The notes beneath the pieces were generated by a model, which was given only the letters and a program-made list of their open reading frames with translations, had not been told where the DNA came from and made no database searches. From Pseudomonadota bacterium (lineage in GTDB: Bacteria; Pseudomonadota; Gammaproteobacteria; Burkholderiales; UBA9220), in NCBI GenBank assembly GCA_021845865.1, contig JAJZVC010000017.1, positions 1 to 54,962 of the forward strand: a DNA stretch of 54,962 nucleotides, written 5' to 3'. Position 1 is the first letter of the stretch. Each line of letters starts with the position of its first letter. A program made the position numbers and the translations under genes. This document shows, piece after piece, positions 1 to 9,430 of this stretch.

Positions 1-2
1 GA

Positions 3-452
3 ATTCCGGCCATTCTCGGCCTGCTTTCCCTCTGCTGCATTTCCTCCGCCCGGGCGGAGATTTACAAGTACGTGGACAAAGACGGACACGTCACCTATTC
101 CAACGTTCCCATCCGGGGGGCGAAGAAAATCAACCTCGATCCCCTGAACACCGTCCCCGCCACCCGGGCGAGGCCGGAGTCGGCTTCGCCCGCGGGCTTC
201 CCTTCCGTGGATTCCGATACCCAGCGGCGGCGTGACGATACCCGGCGCAAAGTCCTGGAGGACGAGCTGGCGGCGGAGAAGAAATTGCTGGACGAGGCCA
301 AGAAGGCCCTCGCCGAGCAGGAAGCCGTGCGCATGGGGAACGAGCGGAACTATCAGAAGTATCTCGACCGCGTCCAGCCTTACAAGGACAATGTCGCTCT
401 CCACGAGAAAAATATCGAGGCCCTGCAGAAAGAGATATCCAACCTGAAGTAA
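3..452 (+). CDS. DUF4124 domain envelope protein, 5' end missing
   Basis: The reading frame is open from the window edge, so the true start lies upstream. The visible N-terminus is the hydrophobic end of a signal peptide finishing in an SARA-like cleavage site, followed directly by the DUF4124 signature (IYKYVDKDGHVTYSN). This marks an exported periplasmic or envelope protein. The C-terminal half (about 200-450) is a charged Lys/Glu/Arg-rich helix, probably a coiled coil. A GTG at 72 would remove the signal peptide and half the domain, so it is rejected as start. Function of DUF4124 proteins is not established. A second DUF4124 protein lies at 5073-5579. Confidence 0.8.
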   Translation: MPAILGLLSLCCISSARAEIYKYVDKDGHVTYSNVPIRGAKKINLDPLNTVPATRARPESASPAGFPSVDSDTQRRRDDTRRKVLEDELAAEKKLLDEAKKALAEQEAVRMGNERNYQKYLDRVQPYKDNVALHEKNIEALQKEISNLK

Positions 453-518
453 GCGCCCCTTGGTTCGTTTCTTGCTTCCTAAGGAGGGTTTTTCCGTACT
501 GTCGAAAAGGGGTGGCGG

Positions 519-1568
519 GTGACCGTGCCAAACGCGTTTCAGGGGCTGGAAGTGCTCAGCACATCCGTCATGTTGCTCGATCAGGATTTCCGGGTGGTTT
601 ACGCCAATCCGGCGGCGGAAAACCTGTTCGAATTCAGCAGTAGGCAAATCCATGGCCAGGCCCTGCAACAGGTCTTCACCGAAACGGATTCCCTGATGTC
701 CGCCGTGGAACACGCAATATCCAGCCACGGCAGTTTCACCGAGCACGAGTTGTCCCTGGCGGCGCCCGGCCGGGAGAAGATCCTGGTGAGCGGCTACATC
801 ACGCCCATCCAGGTGGAGAATGTCCGCCTCTTGCTGGAATTCCACCAGATCGAGCAGCAGGTCAAGATCGCCCGGGAGGAGCGCATGCTGCTGCAACAGC
901 AGGCTAACCGGGAGCTGATCCGCAACCTGGCGCATGAAATCAAGAATCCTCTCGGCGGTATCCGCGGCGCGGCGCAGCTGCTGGAGCATGAACTGCCCCG
1001 GCCCGGATTGCGGGAATACACCCAGGTCATCATCAAGGAATCGGACCGGCTGCAATCCCTCATGGACCGGCTGCTGACCCCCAACCGCCTGCCCCGCTTC
1101 GCCCCGGTGAACATCCACGAGGTGCTGGAGCGGGTGCGCAGCCTAGTGTTGGCGGAAACGCCGACGGGCGTGGCTATTCGCCGCGATTACGACTTGAGCC
1201 TGCCGGAGCTCAACGCCGACCAGGAGCAGCTCATCCAGGCCCTGCTCAATATTGCCCGCAATGCCGTCCAGGCCATGCACGGCAAAGGGGAAATCATTCT
1301 GCGCACCCGGGTCGCCCGGCAGGTGACCTTGGCCAAGAAACTCCATCGTCTCGCCATCCGCCTGCAGATTATCGACAATGGGCCGGGAATTCCCGACGCT
1401 ATTCGGGAAAAGGTTTTCTATCCCCTGGTTTCAGGACGGGAAGGAGGGAGCGGCCTGGGCTTGAGCCTGGCGCAGACCTTCGTCAACCAGCACCAGGGCA
1501 CCATCGAGTGCGACAGCCAGCCGGGACATACCTGTTTCACCCTGCTGCTGCCCATCATCAAGCCATAG
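519..1568 (+). CDS. ntrB: Nitrogen regulation sensor kinase NtrB (GlnL)
   Basis: This 349-aa cytoplasmic histidine kinase has no membrane segment. It has an N-terminal PAS domain (about 10-115), a HisKA dimerisation helix with the phospho-acceptor in NLAHEIKNPLGG (His139), and a GHKL ATPase domain with N box (NIARNAVQAM) and G boxes (DNGPGIP, GGSGLGLS). In the family, PII controls whether NtrB phosphorylates or dephosphorylates NtrC according to nitrogen status. The GTG start is preceded by AAAGGGG. The ntrC gene follows after 10 bases, so the two are one operon. Length and order are typical and the call is secure. Confidence 0.95.
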   Translation: MTVPNAFQGLEVLSTSVMLLDQDFRVVYANPAAENLFEFSSRQIHGQALQQVFTETDSLMSAVEHAISSHGSFTEHELSLAAPGREKILVSGYITPIQVENVRLLLEFHQIEQQVKIAREERMLLQQQANRELIRNLAHEIKNPLGGIRGAAQLLEHELPRPGLREYTQVIIKESDRLQSLMDRLLTPNRLPRFAPVNIHEVLERVRSLVLAETPTGVAIRRDYDLSLPELNADQEQLIQALLNIARNAVQAMHGKGEIILRTRVARQVTLAKKLHRLAIRLQIIDNGPGIPDAIREKVFYPLVSGREGGSGLGLSLAQTFVNQHQGTIECDSQPGHTCFTLLLPIIKP

Positions 1569-1578
1569 GAAAACCGCC

Positions 1579-2976
1579 ATGAAACCGATCTGGATTGTGG
1601 ACGACGACCGTTCGATCCGCTGGGTGCTGGAGAAAGCACTGGCCCGCGACGGGCTGGAATTCAAGTCTTTTGCTTCCGCCAGGGAGGTCCTGGATGAGCT
1701 GAATGTGTCGGCGCCCCAGGTGGTGGTGAGCGACATCCGCATGCCCGGTGATTCGGGCCTCGACCTGCTGCAGGAGCTGAAAAAGCGCCTGCCCGCCGTG
1801 CCGGTCATCATCATGACCGCCTATTCCGATCTGGACAGCGCCGTTTCCGCTTTCCAGGGCGGGGCCTTCGAGTACCTGCCCAAGCCTTTCGACATCGATC
1901 ATGCCATCGAGCTGATCCGCCGCGCCTTGGACGAGAGCCTGCGCCAGAGCGACAAGGCCGAGCCGGTGGAGGCGATGCCGGAAATCATCGGCCAGGCGCC
2001 GGCGATGCAGGAAGTGTTCCGCGCCATCGGCCGCCTGTCCCAGTCCCACGTGACGGTGATGATTACCGGCGAATCCGGCAGCGGCAAGGAGCTCGTGGCC
2101 AAGGCGCTGCACCGCCATAGCCCCCGGTCCGACAAGCCCTTCATCGCCATCAATACGGCGGCGATCCCGAAAGACTTGCTGGAATCCGAGCTTTTCGGCC
2201 ACGAGCGCGGCGCGTTCACGGGGGCGCAGGCCATGCGCCAGGGGCGCTTCGAACAGGCCAACGGCGGCACCCTGTTCCTGGACGAGATCGGCGACATGCC
2301 GCCCGATCTCCAGACCCGCCTGCTGCGGGTCTTGTCCGATGGGCAGTTCTACCGCGTCGGCGGCCACCAGCCGATCAAGGTCAACGTGCGGGTCATCGCC
2401 GCCACTCACCAGAACCTGGAGGAACGGGTCAAACAGGGCCTGTTCCGCGAGGACCTGTTTCACCGCCTCAATGTCATCCGCCTGCGCCTGCCGCCCCTTC
2501 GCGAAAGACGGGAGGACATCCCGCTCCTGGCCAAGTATTTCCTGCAGAAAAGCGCCCGCGAGCTGGGGATGGAGCCGAAGAAGCTGTCCGACGCGGCTTT
2601 CAAATACCTCTCCACCCTCAACTGGAGCGGCAACGTGCGGCAGCTGGAGAATCTATGCCACTGGCTGACGGTGATGGCGCCCGGGCAGAACGTGGATATC
2701 GGGGACCTGCCGCCGGAGGTGCGGGAGGAGGTCGCCGCGGTGGAAACCGACTGGCTCAAGGCCTTGGAAGTGGAGGCCGACAAGGCCCTTAACCGCGGCG
2801 AGCGGGAGTTGATGGGGTATTTCGTCACCGAGGTGGAAAAGGCCCTGATCAAGAAGGCGCTGCGCCACACCGGTGGACGCCGCATCGAGGCCGCCCAGTT
2901 GCTCGGCCTGGGTCGCAACACCCTGACGCGGAAAATCCAGGAATTGGGGCTGGAGAAGGATAACGGCGGCGATTGA
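1579..2976 (+). CDS. ntrC: Nitrogen regulation response regulator NtrC (GlnG)
   Basis: This 465-aa sigma-54 activator has a receiver domain with acidic DDD near the N-terminus and the phospho-acceptor in VVSDIRMPG (about Asp52). The central AAA+ domain carries Walker A GESGSGKE (about 164-171), the sigma-54 contact loop GAFTGA and Walker B GGTLFLDEIGDMP. A Fis-type helix-turn-helix ends the protein (ALRHTGGRRIEAAQLLGLGRNTLTRK, split here as the last 40 residues). It partners the adjacent ntrB and would activate nitrogen-assimilation promoters. A 7-bp inverted repeat follows the stop codon at 2977-2996. Confidence 0.95.
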   Translation: MKPIWIVDDDRSIRWVLEKALARDGLEFKSFASAREVLDELNVSAPQVVVSDIRMPGDSGLDLLQELKKRLPAVPVIIMTAYSDLDSAVSAFQGGAFEYLPKPFDIDHAIELIRRALDESLRQSDKAEPVEAMPEIIGQAPAMQEVFRAIGRLSQSHVTVMITGESGSGKELVAKALHRHSPRSDKPFIAINTAAIPKDLLESELFGHERGAFTGAQAMRQGRFEQANGGTLFLDEIGDMPPDLQTRLLRVLSDGQFYRVGGHQPIKVNVRVIAATHQNLEERVKQGLFREDLFHRLNVIRLRLPPLRERREDIPLLAKYFLQKSARELGMEPKKLSDAAFKYLSTLNWSGNVRQLENLCHWLTVMAPGQNVDIGDLPPEVREEVAAVETDWLKALEVEADKALNRGERELMGYFVTEVEKALIKKALRHTGGRRIEAAQLLGLGRNTLTRKIQELGLEKDNGGD

Positions 2977-2996
2977 GCGCCTACTGAAATAGGCGC
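2977..2996. terminator. Hairpin between convergent ntrC and xthA
   Basis: GCGCCTA and TAGGCGC form a perfect 7-bp stem around a CTGAAA loop. It fills the gap between the stop codons of ntrC (plus) and xthA (minus). There is no clear U-tract on either strand, so it may act only as a weak or bidirectional terminator or as a 3'-end stabiliser. A related block ending in GAAATAGGCGC recurs at 9981-9992 in another convergent gap. Confidence 0.4.
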
Positions 2997-3000
2997 GGCC

Positions 3001-3768
3001 CTAGTCCCCGATTTCCGCCACCACGGGAGCGTGGTCCGACGGCCGCTCCAGGGCGCGGGGCCCCTTGTCGACGCGGCACGCGGAGCAGGCTTCGGCCAGG
3101 GCCTGGCTCAGCAGGATGTGGTCGATGCGCAGGCCCATGTTGCGCCGGAAGGCGTTCATGCGGTAATCCCACCAACTGTAAATTTTCTCCGGCTGGTCGA
3201 AAAGGCGGAAGGCGTCCTTCAGGCCGGCATCCAGCAGGCCGCGGAAAGCTTGCCGCTCGGGTTCGCTGCACAGCACCTGCCCTTCCCAGGACTTGGGGTC
3301 GTGCACGTCCCGGTCGTCGGGAGCGATGTTGAAGTCCCCCAGCAGCGCCAGCCGGGGATGACGGGCCAGTTCCTCCTTCAGCCAGGCGGTGAGCGCCTCC
3401 AGCCAACCCAGCTTGTAGCCGTATTTGTCCGAGTCGACGCTCTGGCCGTTGGGGACATAGATGCAGATTACCCGCACCCCATCCACGGTGGCGGCCAGAA
3501 CCCGCTTCTGCTCGTCGGCAAAACCGGGAATGCCGAATTGCGGGGCCTCGGCGCTGTCCCGGCTGAGGATGGCGACCCCGTTGTAGGTTTTCTGGCCGGA
3601 GAAGATTGCCCGATAGCCGGCGGCCTCGATGTCGGCGAGGGGAAATTTGCCGTCTTCCAGCTTGGTTTCCTGCAGGCACAGGGCATCCGGTTGGTGTTCC
3701 GCCAGCCAGGCGAGGACGTGGGGCAGGCGGACATTGAGGGAGTTGACGTTCCAGGTGGCGATTTTCAT
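3001..3768 (-). CDS. xthA: Exodeoxyribonuclease III
   Basis: This 255-aa protein has the exonuclease/endonuclease/phosphatase fold seen in Exo[20 protein letters not shown] at the start (metal-site Asn), LQETKLED (metal-binding Glu), [15 protein letters not shown] (catalytic Asp and Asn) and the C-terminal SDHAPV (catalytic Asp-His). In the family it is an AP endonuclease and 3'-5' exonuclease in base-excision repair. The gene overlaps the upstream MFS permease by 4 bases, so it is probably translated from the same messenger as 3765-6082. Confidence 0.95.
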   Translation of the reverse strand: MKIATWNVNSLNVRLPHVLAWLAEHQPDALCLQETKLEDGKFPLADIEAAGYRAIFSGQKTYNGVAILSRDSAEAPQFGIPGFADEQKRVLAATVDGVRVICIYVPNGQSVDSDKYGYKLGWLEALTAWLKEELARHPRLALLGDFNIAPDDRDVHDPKSWEGQVLCSEPERQAFRGLLDAGLKDAFRLFDQPEKIYSWWDYRMNAFRRNMGLRIDHILLSQALAEACSACRVDKGPRALERPSDHAPVVAEIGD

Positions 3769-5069
3769 GGCTTCGCTTCGAAGGTTTTAGGGTGGAGGGA
3801 CAGCAGCCAGGCGCCGGTGGCGACCATGGCGGCGAGGACGACGAGTCCGGCAGCGTAATGGATAGTCAGGTCCTTCAGCCGGCCCATCAGGTAAGGGCCG
3901 AAAAAGCCCCCCAGGTTGCCGACGGCGTTGATCAGCGCGATGCCCGCCGCGGCGGCGGGACCGGCCAAGAACGACGTGGCCATGGCCCAGAAGGGCCCTA
4001 GGGCGCCCCAGATGCCGATGGCGGCCAAGGAGAGGGAAAAGAGGACCAGGGGCAGCGAGTGGGCCGTGGCGGCGGCCATTGCCAATCCTGTCGCGGCCCC
4101 CAGAAGGGACAGCGCCCCGTGCCAACGCCGTTCGCCCTGGCGGTCCGAATGGCGGCCAATCCATATCATGCCTGCCGCGGCCGCCAGATAGGGGATGGCG
4201 GCGAGGAGGCCGATGCCCAGGTCGCCGACCGGAGCGACGCTCTGCAGCATCTGGGGCAGCCACATCCCCACGCCGTACATGCCGATCACCAAGGTGAGGT
4301 AGGCTAGACCGAGGCGCCAGACGGTGGGGCAGAGCAGGGCGGCAACCGTGGAGCGTGGGGCCTGAGGCAAGGCGTCTTCCTGGTTCAGGCGGAATTGCAG
4401 CGCTTCCTGTTCCTGGGGGGTGAGCCAGGGCGCATGCCGAGGGCGGTCCGGCAGCGTGAACCAGACGACAAGGCCCAGGAGGACCGCTGGCAGACCCTCC
4501 AGCAGGAATAGCCATTGCCAGCCCTTCAGCCCGAGCCAGCCGTGAAGAGTGAGCAGGGCGCCGGAAACGGGGCTGCCGATCAGGCCGGCCACGGCGGTGG
4601 CGGTCATGAACAGGGCGATGATGCGGGCCCGCTCGGCGGCGGGGAACCAGTAGGTGAGGTAGAGGATGATGCCGGGAAAGAAACCGGCCTCGGCCAGGCC
4701 CAGCAGGAAACGCAGCAGGTAGAAGCCGCGTTCGCCCGCCACGCTCGCCATGGCCATGGAGACCATGCCCCAGGTCACCATGATGCGGGCGATCCAGAAG
4801 CGGGGCCCCACCCTGGCCAGAATCAGATTGCTGGGAATTTCGAACAGAAAATAGCCGATGAAGAACAGCCCGGCTCCCAGGCCGTAGGCGGCGGCGGACA
4901 AGCCGATATCCTGGTTCATGTGCAGGGCCGCGAAGCTGACGTTGATGCGGTCCAGGTAGGCGACGATATAAAGCAGGAACAGAAAGGGCAGCAACCGCCG
5001 GGACGCCTTGGCCACGGCGGTCCGTTCGGGAGAAAGCGCTGTCGCGAGCGAAGAAGGGTTGGCGGGCAC
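3765..5069 (-). CDS. MFS permease, anion:cation symporter type
   Basis: A 434-aa inner-membrane protein with about 12 hydrophobic segments. It has the features of the ACS branch of the major facilitator superfamily: [11 protein letters not shown] in the first helix, a FEIPSNLIL motif, and [10 protein letters not shown] in helix 5. Members import organic anions such as tartrate, glucarate or phthalate derivatives, but the substrate cannot be read from the sequence. The GTG start lies 3 bases after the upstream glutaredoxin stop codon. It shares an operon with xthA without an obvious functional link. Confidence 0.85.
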   Translation of the reverse strand: MPANPSSLATALSPERTAVAKASRRLLPFLFLLYIVAYLDRINVSFAALHMNQDIGLSAAAYGLGAGLFFIGYFLFEIPSNLILARVGPRFWIARIMVTWGMVSMAMASVAGERGFYLLRFLLGLAEAGFFPGIILYLTYWFPAAERARIIALFMTATAVAGLIGSPVSGALLTLHGWLGLKGWQWLFLLEGLPAVLLGLVVWFTLPDRPRHAPWLTPQEQEALQFRLNQEDALPQAPRSTVAALLCPTVWRLGLAYLTLVIGMYGVGMWLPQMLQSVAPVGDLGIGLLAAIPYLAAAAGMIWIGRHSDRQGERRWHGALSLLGAATGLAMAAATAHSLPLVLFSLSLAAIGIWGALGPFWAMATSFLAGPAAAAGIALINAVGNLGGFFGPYLMGRLKDLTIHYAAGLVVLAAMVATGAWLLSLHPKTFEAKP

Positions 5070-5072
5070 GCT

Positions 5073-5579
5073 TCAGGGTTGCGGCGTGGCGGCGGCCGGC
5101 TCAGCCCTCGGGCTAGGGGGAATGGAACGGGGGTAGCCGGCGGCATCCAGGGCGGCGTCCCAGGCGGCGGCTTCGTAGCCCTTGCTGGTGGTGCCGCCGA
5201 CCACCAGGATGGGAACCTGCAGGCCGCCGAATTTCTTGCGCATCTCTTCCTGTACCGCCGGGTCGTCGGCGTTCTTGGTGGCAAAGGGGATGCCGCGCCG
5301 CGTTAGATGCTGTTTGGCCTCGGCGCAGGTTTCACCGCAATCCGAGATGTACAGGGTGACGGGGAAGCTCTTCGCCGCCTGTTTGGCGGCGTAGGGCAAA
5401 CCGCTGGTCTCGATGACGCTGGGGGTGAGGTTTTTTTCCTGGACTTGCTTGGCGGAAGGCGGGGGAAGGGTGTCGCTGTAATGGACCGTGCCGTCCTTGT
5501 CCACCCAGCGGTAAAGGTCTCCCGCCCAGGAAAGGCCCGCCGCCAGGGCCAGCAGGAGGAACAGGGCGCGGCGCGCCAC
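5073..5579 (-). CDS. Exported DUF4124-glutaredoxin-like protein
   Basis: This 168-aa protein begins at a GTG (5579), chosen because it gives a clean signal peptide (ARRALFLLLALAAGLSWA) and lies 5 bases after the SH3-protein stop; a longer frame to 5681 would overlap that gene. After the signal comes a DUF4124 segment (LYRWVDKDGTVHYSD, about 22-45), then a glutaredoxin fold (about 70-150) with SDCGETCAEAKQHL in the active-site position, a Cys-X3-Cys rather than Cys-X2-Cys, and the conserved VPILVVGG cis-Pro loop. The tail is Pro/Ala-rich. It may be a periplasmic thiol-handling protein; the redox activity is inferred. Confidence 0.75.
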   Translation of the reverse strand: MARRALFLLLALAAGLSWAGDLYRWVDKDGTVHYSDTLPPPSAKQVQEKNLTPSVIETSGLPYAAKQAAKSFPVTLYISDCGETCAEAKQHLTRRGIPFATKNADDPAVQEEMRKKFGGLQVPILVVGGTTSKGYEAAAWDAALDAAGYPRSIPPSPRAEPAAATPQP

Positions 5580-5584
5580 GGGCC

Positions 5585-6082
5585 TTAAATCCTCAAGCCC
5601 TGCAGCCGCTTCCGGTAATGGCGTTCCCGCAGCAGCATGCCGATGATGATTCCTAGCGCCAGCGCGCCCAGGGTGACCCACGTGTATTTCGCCTGGGGGT
5701 CGGAGGCGGGCTGGGGTTGTTGTTGCTCGGCCTGGGCCTGGGCGAGTTGGGCTTCGGCGTCTTCCAGCTGCTGCTTGACGACGCCGAGTTCGGTTTCGCA
5801 GGCGTCGGCCTTGGCGGGCTTCGCCGGCGTGGCGTCCGGCTGCATTTTCAACAGCCGCGCCGCCACCCAGCCGGTGAGGCCTTCGTCGGTTTTCACCTGG
5901 GCGTATTCGCCGTCCACCTGAAGCACTTCCACCTGGGAGGACGGGGTGAGCACGCCGATGACCCGGTAGTTTTCCGATTTGCCGCTGCGCAGGTTGGCGC
6001 GGACATTGTCAACGACCACGGCGGTTCCCGCTGCGGCAGTCAAGCTGAACAGCAACAAGGCTAGAAGTAGGAAAACCCTCAT
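5585..6082 (-). CDS. SH3b-domain membrane-anchored protein (TIGR04211-like)
   Basis: A 165-aa protein with a signal peptide (MRVFLLLALLLFSLTAAAG), a bacterial SH3 domain (about 20-80; VRANLRSGKSENYRVIGVL and GWVAARLL), an Ala/Gln/Glu-rich coiled coil (about 95-125) and one C-terminal transmembrane helix (TLGALALGIIIGMLL) followed by a basic tail. This order matches the family of exported SH3-plus-anchor proteins similar to E. coli YgiM. A role near the cell wall is likely but not defined. It is the first gene of a minus-strand operon leading to xthA. Confidence 0.8.
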   Translation of the reverse strand: MRVFLLLALLLFSLTAAAGTAVVVDNVRANLRSGKSENYRVIGVLTPSSQVEVLQVDGEYAQVKTDEGLTGWVAARLLKMQPDATPAKPAKADACETELGVVKQQLEDAEAQLAQAQAEQQQPQPASDPQAKYTWVTLGALALGIIIGMLLRERHYRKRLQGLRI

Positions 6083-6181
6083 CCGGTCAAAGTCCTAAAT
6101 TTTTATGCTTGAAGGCGCAAGGATCGCCGCCCGCAGATTTCGTCATTGTAAAGGTTTTGATAATTATAGCCAAATCGCGGC

Positions 6182-8239
6182 CTATGGCGAGGAGGGCGCT
6201 CCCATGCCGCTGTGGCGCAGGAGAGCGTCGAGGGTGGGCTCCCGGCCACGAAAGGCGACGAAGGACTCCAGGGCGGCGCGAGAGCCGCCCTGGCCGAGGA
6301 TTTCGCTCCAGAAACGGTGGCCCGCTTCCGGGTTGAGGACGCCGTTTTCCTCGAACAGGCTGTAGGCGTCCGCCGACAGAACCTCCGCCCACTTGTAGCT
6401 GTAGTAGCCGGCCGCGTAGCCGCCGGCGAAGATATGGGAGAAGTTGTTGGGGAAGCGGTTGTAGGCGGGCGGGACGACCACCGCCACTTCCCGGCGCACT
6501 TCGTCCAGCAGTTGCAGCGGGGTTTTTCCGCCATCCGGGTCGAAGTCGCCGTGGAGCAGGATGTCGAACAGGGCGAATTCGAGCTGGCGCACGGTCTGCA
6601 TGCCGCTCTGGAAGTTCCTGGCGGCGAGCATCTTGTCGAACAGCTCCCGGGGCAGTTCGGCGCCTGTGTCGACGTGGCGGCTCATGTGGCGCACCACGTC
6701 CCATTCCCAGCAGAAGTTTTCCATGAACTGGCTGGGGAGTTCCACCGCGTCCCATTCCACGCCGCTGATGCCGGAAACCCCCAGTTCTTCCACCCGGGTG
6801 AGGAGGTGGTGGAGGCCGTGGCCGAACTCGTGGAACAGGGTGATGACCTCGTCGTGGGTGAAAAGCGCCGGCTTCTTGTGCCCTTCAGGGTAGCCGCCCA
6901 CCGGGGCGGAGAAGTTGCAGTTGAGGTAGGCCACCGGCGTCTGGATGGCGCCGTCTTTCTTGCGGCGGGTGATGGCGTCGTCCATCCAGGCGCCGCCGCG
7001 CTTGCTCTCGCGGGCGTAGAGGTCCAGGTAGAACTGGCCCACCAGCCGCCCCTGGCTATCGCGGATGGCGAAGAAGCGCACGTCGGGGTGCCACGCCGGG
7101 GCTTCGTCGGGCGCGATATTCAGGCCGTAGAGGGTTTCCACCAGCTTGAACATGCCCGGCAGAACCACGTTCTCGGGAAAGTACTGCTTCACCTCCTGGT
7201 CGGAGAAGGCGTAGCGGGCGAGGCGCAGCTTCTCGCTGGCGTAGGCGATGTCCCAGGCTTCCAGATGGTCCAGGCCCAGTTCGGCGCGGGCGAAGTCCCG
7301 CACTTCCGCCAGGTCCTGCTCGGCGTAGGGCTTGGCCTTGGCCGCCAGTTCGCGGAGAAAGTCCAGCACCTGGGCCGGCGATTCGGCCATCTTGGTGGCC
7401 AGGGATTCCTCGGCGTAGTTGGCGAAGCCCAGCAGATGAGCGGCCTCCTGGCGCAGCTTGAGGATCTGGCGGATGAGGGGGGTGTTGTCCCATTCCGCCT
7501 TGCCGAATTCCGAGGCGCGGGTGACGTAGGCCCGGTAAAGGGTTTCCCTCAGGCCGCGGTGGTCGCCGTACTGCAGCGCCGGCAGGTAGGAGGGCATGCG
7601 CAGGGTGAATTTCCAGCCCGCCTTGCCGTCCCGTTGAGCCGCTTCCCGGGCGGCCTGAAGGACATCGCCGGGGATGCCCGCCACTTCGCTGTCGTTTTCC
7701 ACGTGGAGGGCGAAATCGTTGGTGGCGTCGAGGAGGTTTTCCTCGAACTTGGTGGTCAGGCCCGCCAGCTCTTCCTGGATGGCCTTGAAGCGCGCCTTGT
7801 GTGCGTCGGGCAGCTCCGCGCCGCCGAGGCGGAAGTCGCGCACCTCATTCTCGATCACCTTCCGGCGGGCCGCCGGCAGGGAGGCGAAACCGGGCGCGGC
7901 GGCCAGGGCCTTGAACTTGGCGTAGAGAGCCTCGTTCTGGCCCAGGTCGGCGTAGTACTGGGTGATCTTGGGCAGGTTGGCGTTGTACGCCTCCCGCAAT
8001 TCCGGGCTGTCCATCACCGAATGGAGGTGGGAAACCTGGCCCCAAGCACGGGACAGGCGCTCGTTGGCGTCTTCCAGGGGGGCGGCGAAATTGTCCCAGT
8101 CGGGGGCGACGGCGGAGGCGGTGAGGCGTTCGATCAGGGCGCGGTTTTCGGCCAGCAGGGCCTCCACCGCGGGGGTGACGTGCTCCGGACGGATATCGGC
8201 GAAGCGCGGCAGGCCGTTGAAGTCGAGCAGGGGGTTCAT
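6182..8239 (-). CDS. prlC: Oligopeptidase A (M3 metallopeptidase)
   Basis: This 685-aa protein matches the usual length of oligopeptidase A. The zinc site HEFGH lies in LFHEFGHGLHHLL (about residue 470), with the downstream Glu ligand in GVEWDAVELPSQ. The N-terminus (MNPLLDFNGLPRFADIRPEHV) is characteristic of the family. The enzyme is cytosolic and degrades short peptides, including cleaved signal peptides. AGGAAG precedes the ATG. The gene is monocistronic, with about 100-130 bases of non-coding DNA on each side. Confidence 0.95.
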   Translation of the reverse strand: MNPLLDFNGLPRFADIRPEHVTPAVEALLAENRALIERLTASAVAPDWDNFAAPLEDANERLSRAWGQVSHLHSVMDSPELREAYNANLPKITQYYADLGQNEALYAKFKALAAAPGFASLPAARRKVIENEVRDFRLGGAELPDAHKARFKAIQEELAGLTTKFEENLLDATNDFALHVENDSEVAGIPGDVLQAAREAAQRDGKAGWKFTLRMPSYLPALQYGDHRGLRETLYRAYVTRASEFGKAEWDNTPLIRQILKLRQEAAHLLGFANYAEESLATKMAESPAQVLDFLRELAAKAKPYAEQDLAEVRDFARAELGLDHLEAWDIAYASEKLRLARYAFSDQEVKQYFPENVVLPGMFKLVETLYGLNIAPDEAPAWHPDVRFFAIRDSQGRLVGQFYLDLYARESKRGGAWMDDAITRRKKDGAIQTPVAYLNCNFSAPVGGYPEGHKKPALFTHDEVITLFHEFGHGLHHLLTRVEELGVSGISGVEWDAVELPSQFMENFCWEWDVVRHMSRHVDTGAELPRELFDKMLAARNFQSGMQTVRQLEFALFDILLHGDFDPDGGKTPLQLLDEVRREVAVVVPPAYNRFPNNFSHIFAGGYAAGYYSYKWAEVLSADAYSLFEENGVLNPEAGHRFWSEILGQGGSRAALESFVAFRGREPTLDALLRHSGMGAPSSP

Positions 8240-8368
8240 GTACTTCCTTTCTTGGGAAGAGGCAATTATACAAGGCTATGATGGTGCCGCTTTGCCAAAT
8301 CCCAAGGGGGAGGCGAATTCGTCGCTTTCCTGACGGCGGGTTGTCGCCAAGGGTGCCGCAGCCTGGGT

Positions 8369-9175
8369 TCAACCGCCGTCCCTGGGGTCGCCCGCCAGGT
8401 AGCGCCCTGTCGCGGATTTGAGCGCGTCCGAGCTGCGTGGCCCCAGTTTGCCGTCCACCTTCAGGTAAATGTTGGGGAGGGTGTTGAGAAAGGCCTGCAG
8501 CGCCGCGCCCTGGGGATGGACGGTGGCCGGGTCGTAGCGAAAAAGCGGTTCCCCGCCCGCCGGGAGAGGAGCGATAGGCGGCAGGGCGGTGGCCGGCTCG
8601 AGTTGGGCGGTTTCGGCCATGCGCCGCAGCAGCACGGCGGCGCCGATTTGCTTCGAGACCGCCGTGGGGGACCAAGTGCCGTCCTGGACGTATTTGCCCC
8701 GGCTGTAATGGCTGGAGCCCGCCCACAGGTAAGGGCTCGGCGTTTCCGGGTGATAGAGACGGTAGCCGAAGCCGTTATAGCCCTCCAGCTTGTACAGGAT
8801 GCCGGGCAGTGTCCAGTCACTCCACCGGTCCATGCGCTTCAGGCGCAGGGCGTCCTGGGCGCTGTCCTCCCAGGTGAAAGGCGGATTGCCTTTGGGCGGG
8901 CGGTTGGCTGGCACGCGCACGGTGCGGGCGGTGAGGGGGTCGCCGTTGTGCAGGTGCTGGTCGAAGCGGCCGCCGCATTCCATCTGGTGGATGACGGCGA
9001 TCACATGCCAGGGCACGCCGGTGGCGGCGGATGCCGTCTGGTAGCGGGGTTTTCCTTGCCGGATGCGGCCAATGGCCTCCTCGATTTCGCCCATGCGATC
9101 CGGGCGCGGGTTGCAGCCGTCGAACAGGCGCTGGTAATCCGCCTTGAGGGCCTCGGTAAGGTTGACGGTGGTCAT
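8369..9175 (-). CDS. Lysozyme-like protein with peptidoglycan-binding-type tail
   Basis: A 268-aa protein without a signal peptide. The N-terminal part (about 45-175) has the look of a lysozyme-like glycosidase: WHVIAVIHQMECGGRFDQHL places a Glu after a long helix in the manner of the lysozyme catalytic Glu, followed by DGTWSPT and a helical end. The last 60 residues (ALQAFLN, LKVDGKLGPRSSDALKS) resemble a peptidoglycan-binding repeat. Related proteins are often phage endolysins, but no other phage gene is nearby. AGGAGG lies just before the ATG. Substrate and export route are unknown. Confidence 0.55.
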   Translation of the reverse strand: MTTVNLTEALKADYQRLFDGCNPRPDRMGEIEEAIGRIRQGKPRYQTASAATGVPWHVIAVIHQMECGGRFDQHLHNGDPLTARTVRVPANRPPKGNPPFTWEDSAQDALRLKRMDRWSDWTLPGILYKLEGYNGFGYRLYHPETPSPYLWAGSSHYSRGKYVQDGTWSPTAVSKQIGAAVLLRRMAETAQLEPATALPPIAPLPAGGEPLFRYDPATVHPQGAALQAFLNTLPNIYLKVDGKLGPRSSDALKSATGRYLAGDPRDGG

Positions 9176-9430
9176 GGGATGGCCTCCTGTTCCAGTGTCC
9201 GCGGTTGGCGGGCGCGACCGCGGGGGGAGACGGCATCGAGGCTGCGGACTGAGTCGTCTGCGGCAGGGGATTCAGCACCCTGGCCAAGGGGAAAACGGGG
9301 AAGGACTTTCCGGGTTATCCCCTGGTTTTTTCCATCCTAGTACGCCGCCGGTTTCCCTGCCAGTTTCCCGGTGCGGGGGGACGGGAAGAGGGTGATAATA
9401 TCGGGGGAATTCCAATCGCCTGGAGCCGCC

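Noticed and set aside
6212..8281. 689-codon plus-strand frame opposite prlC
   Set aside because: Antisense shadow; prlC has an intact catalytic HEFGH motif and normal length.
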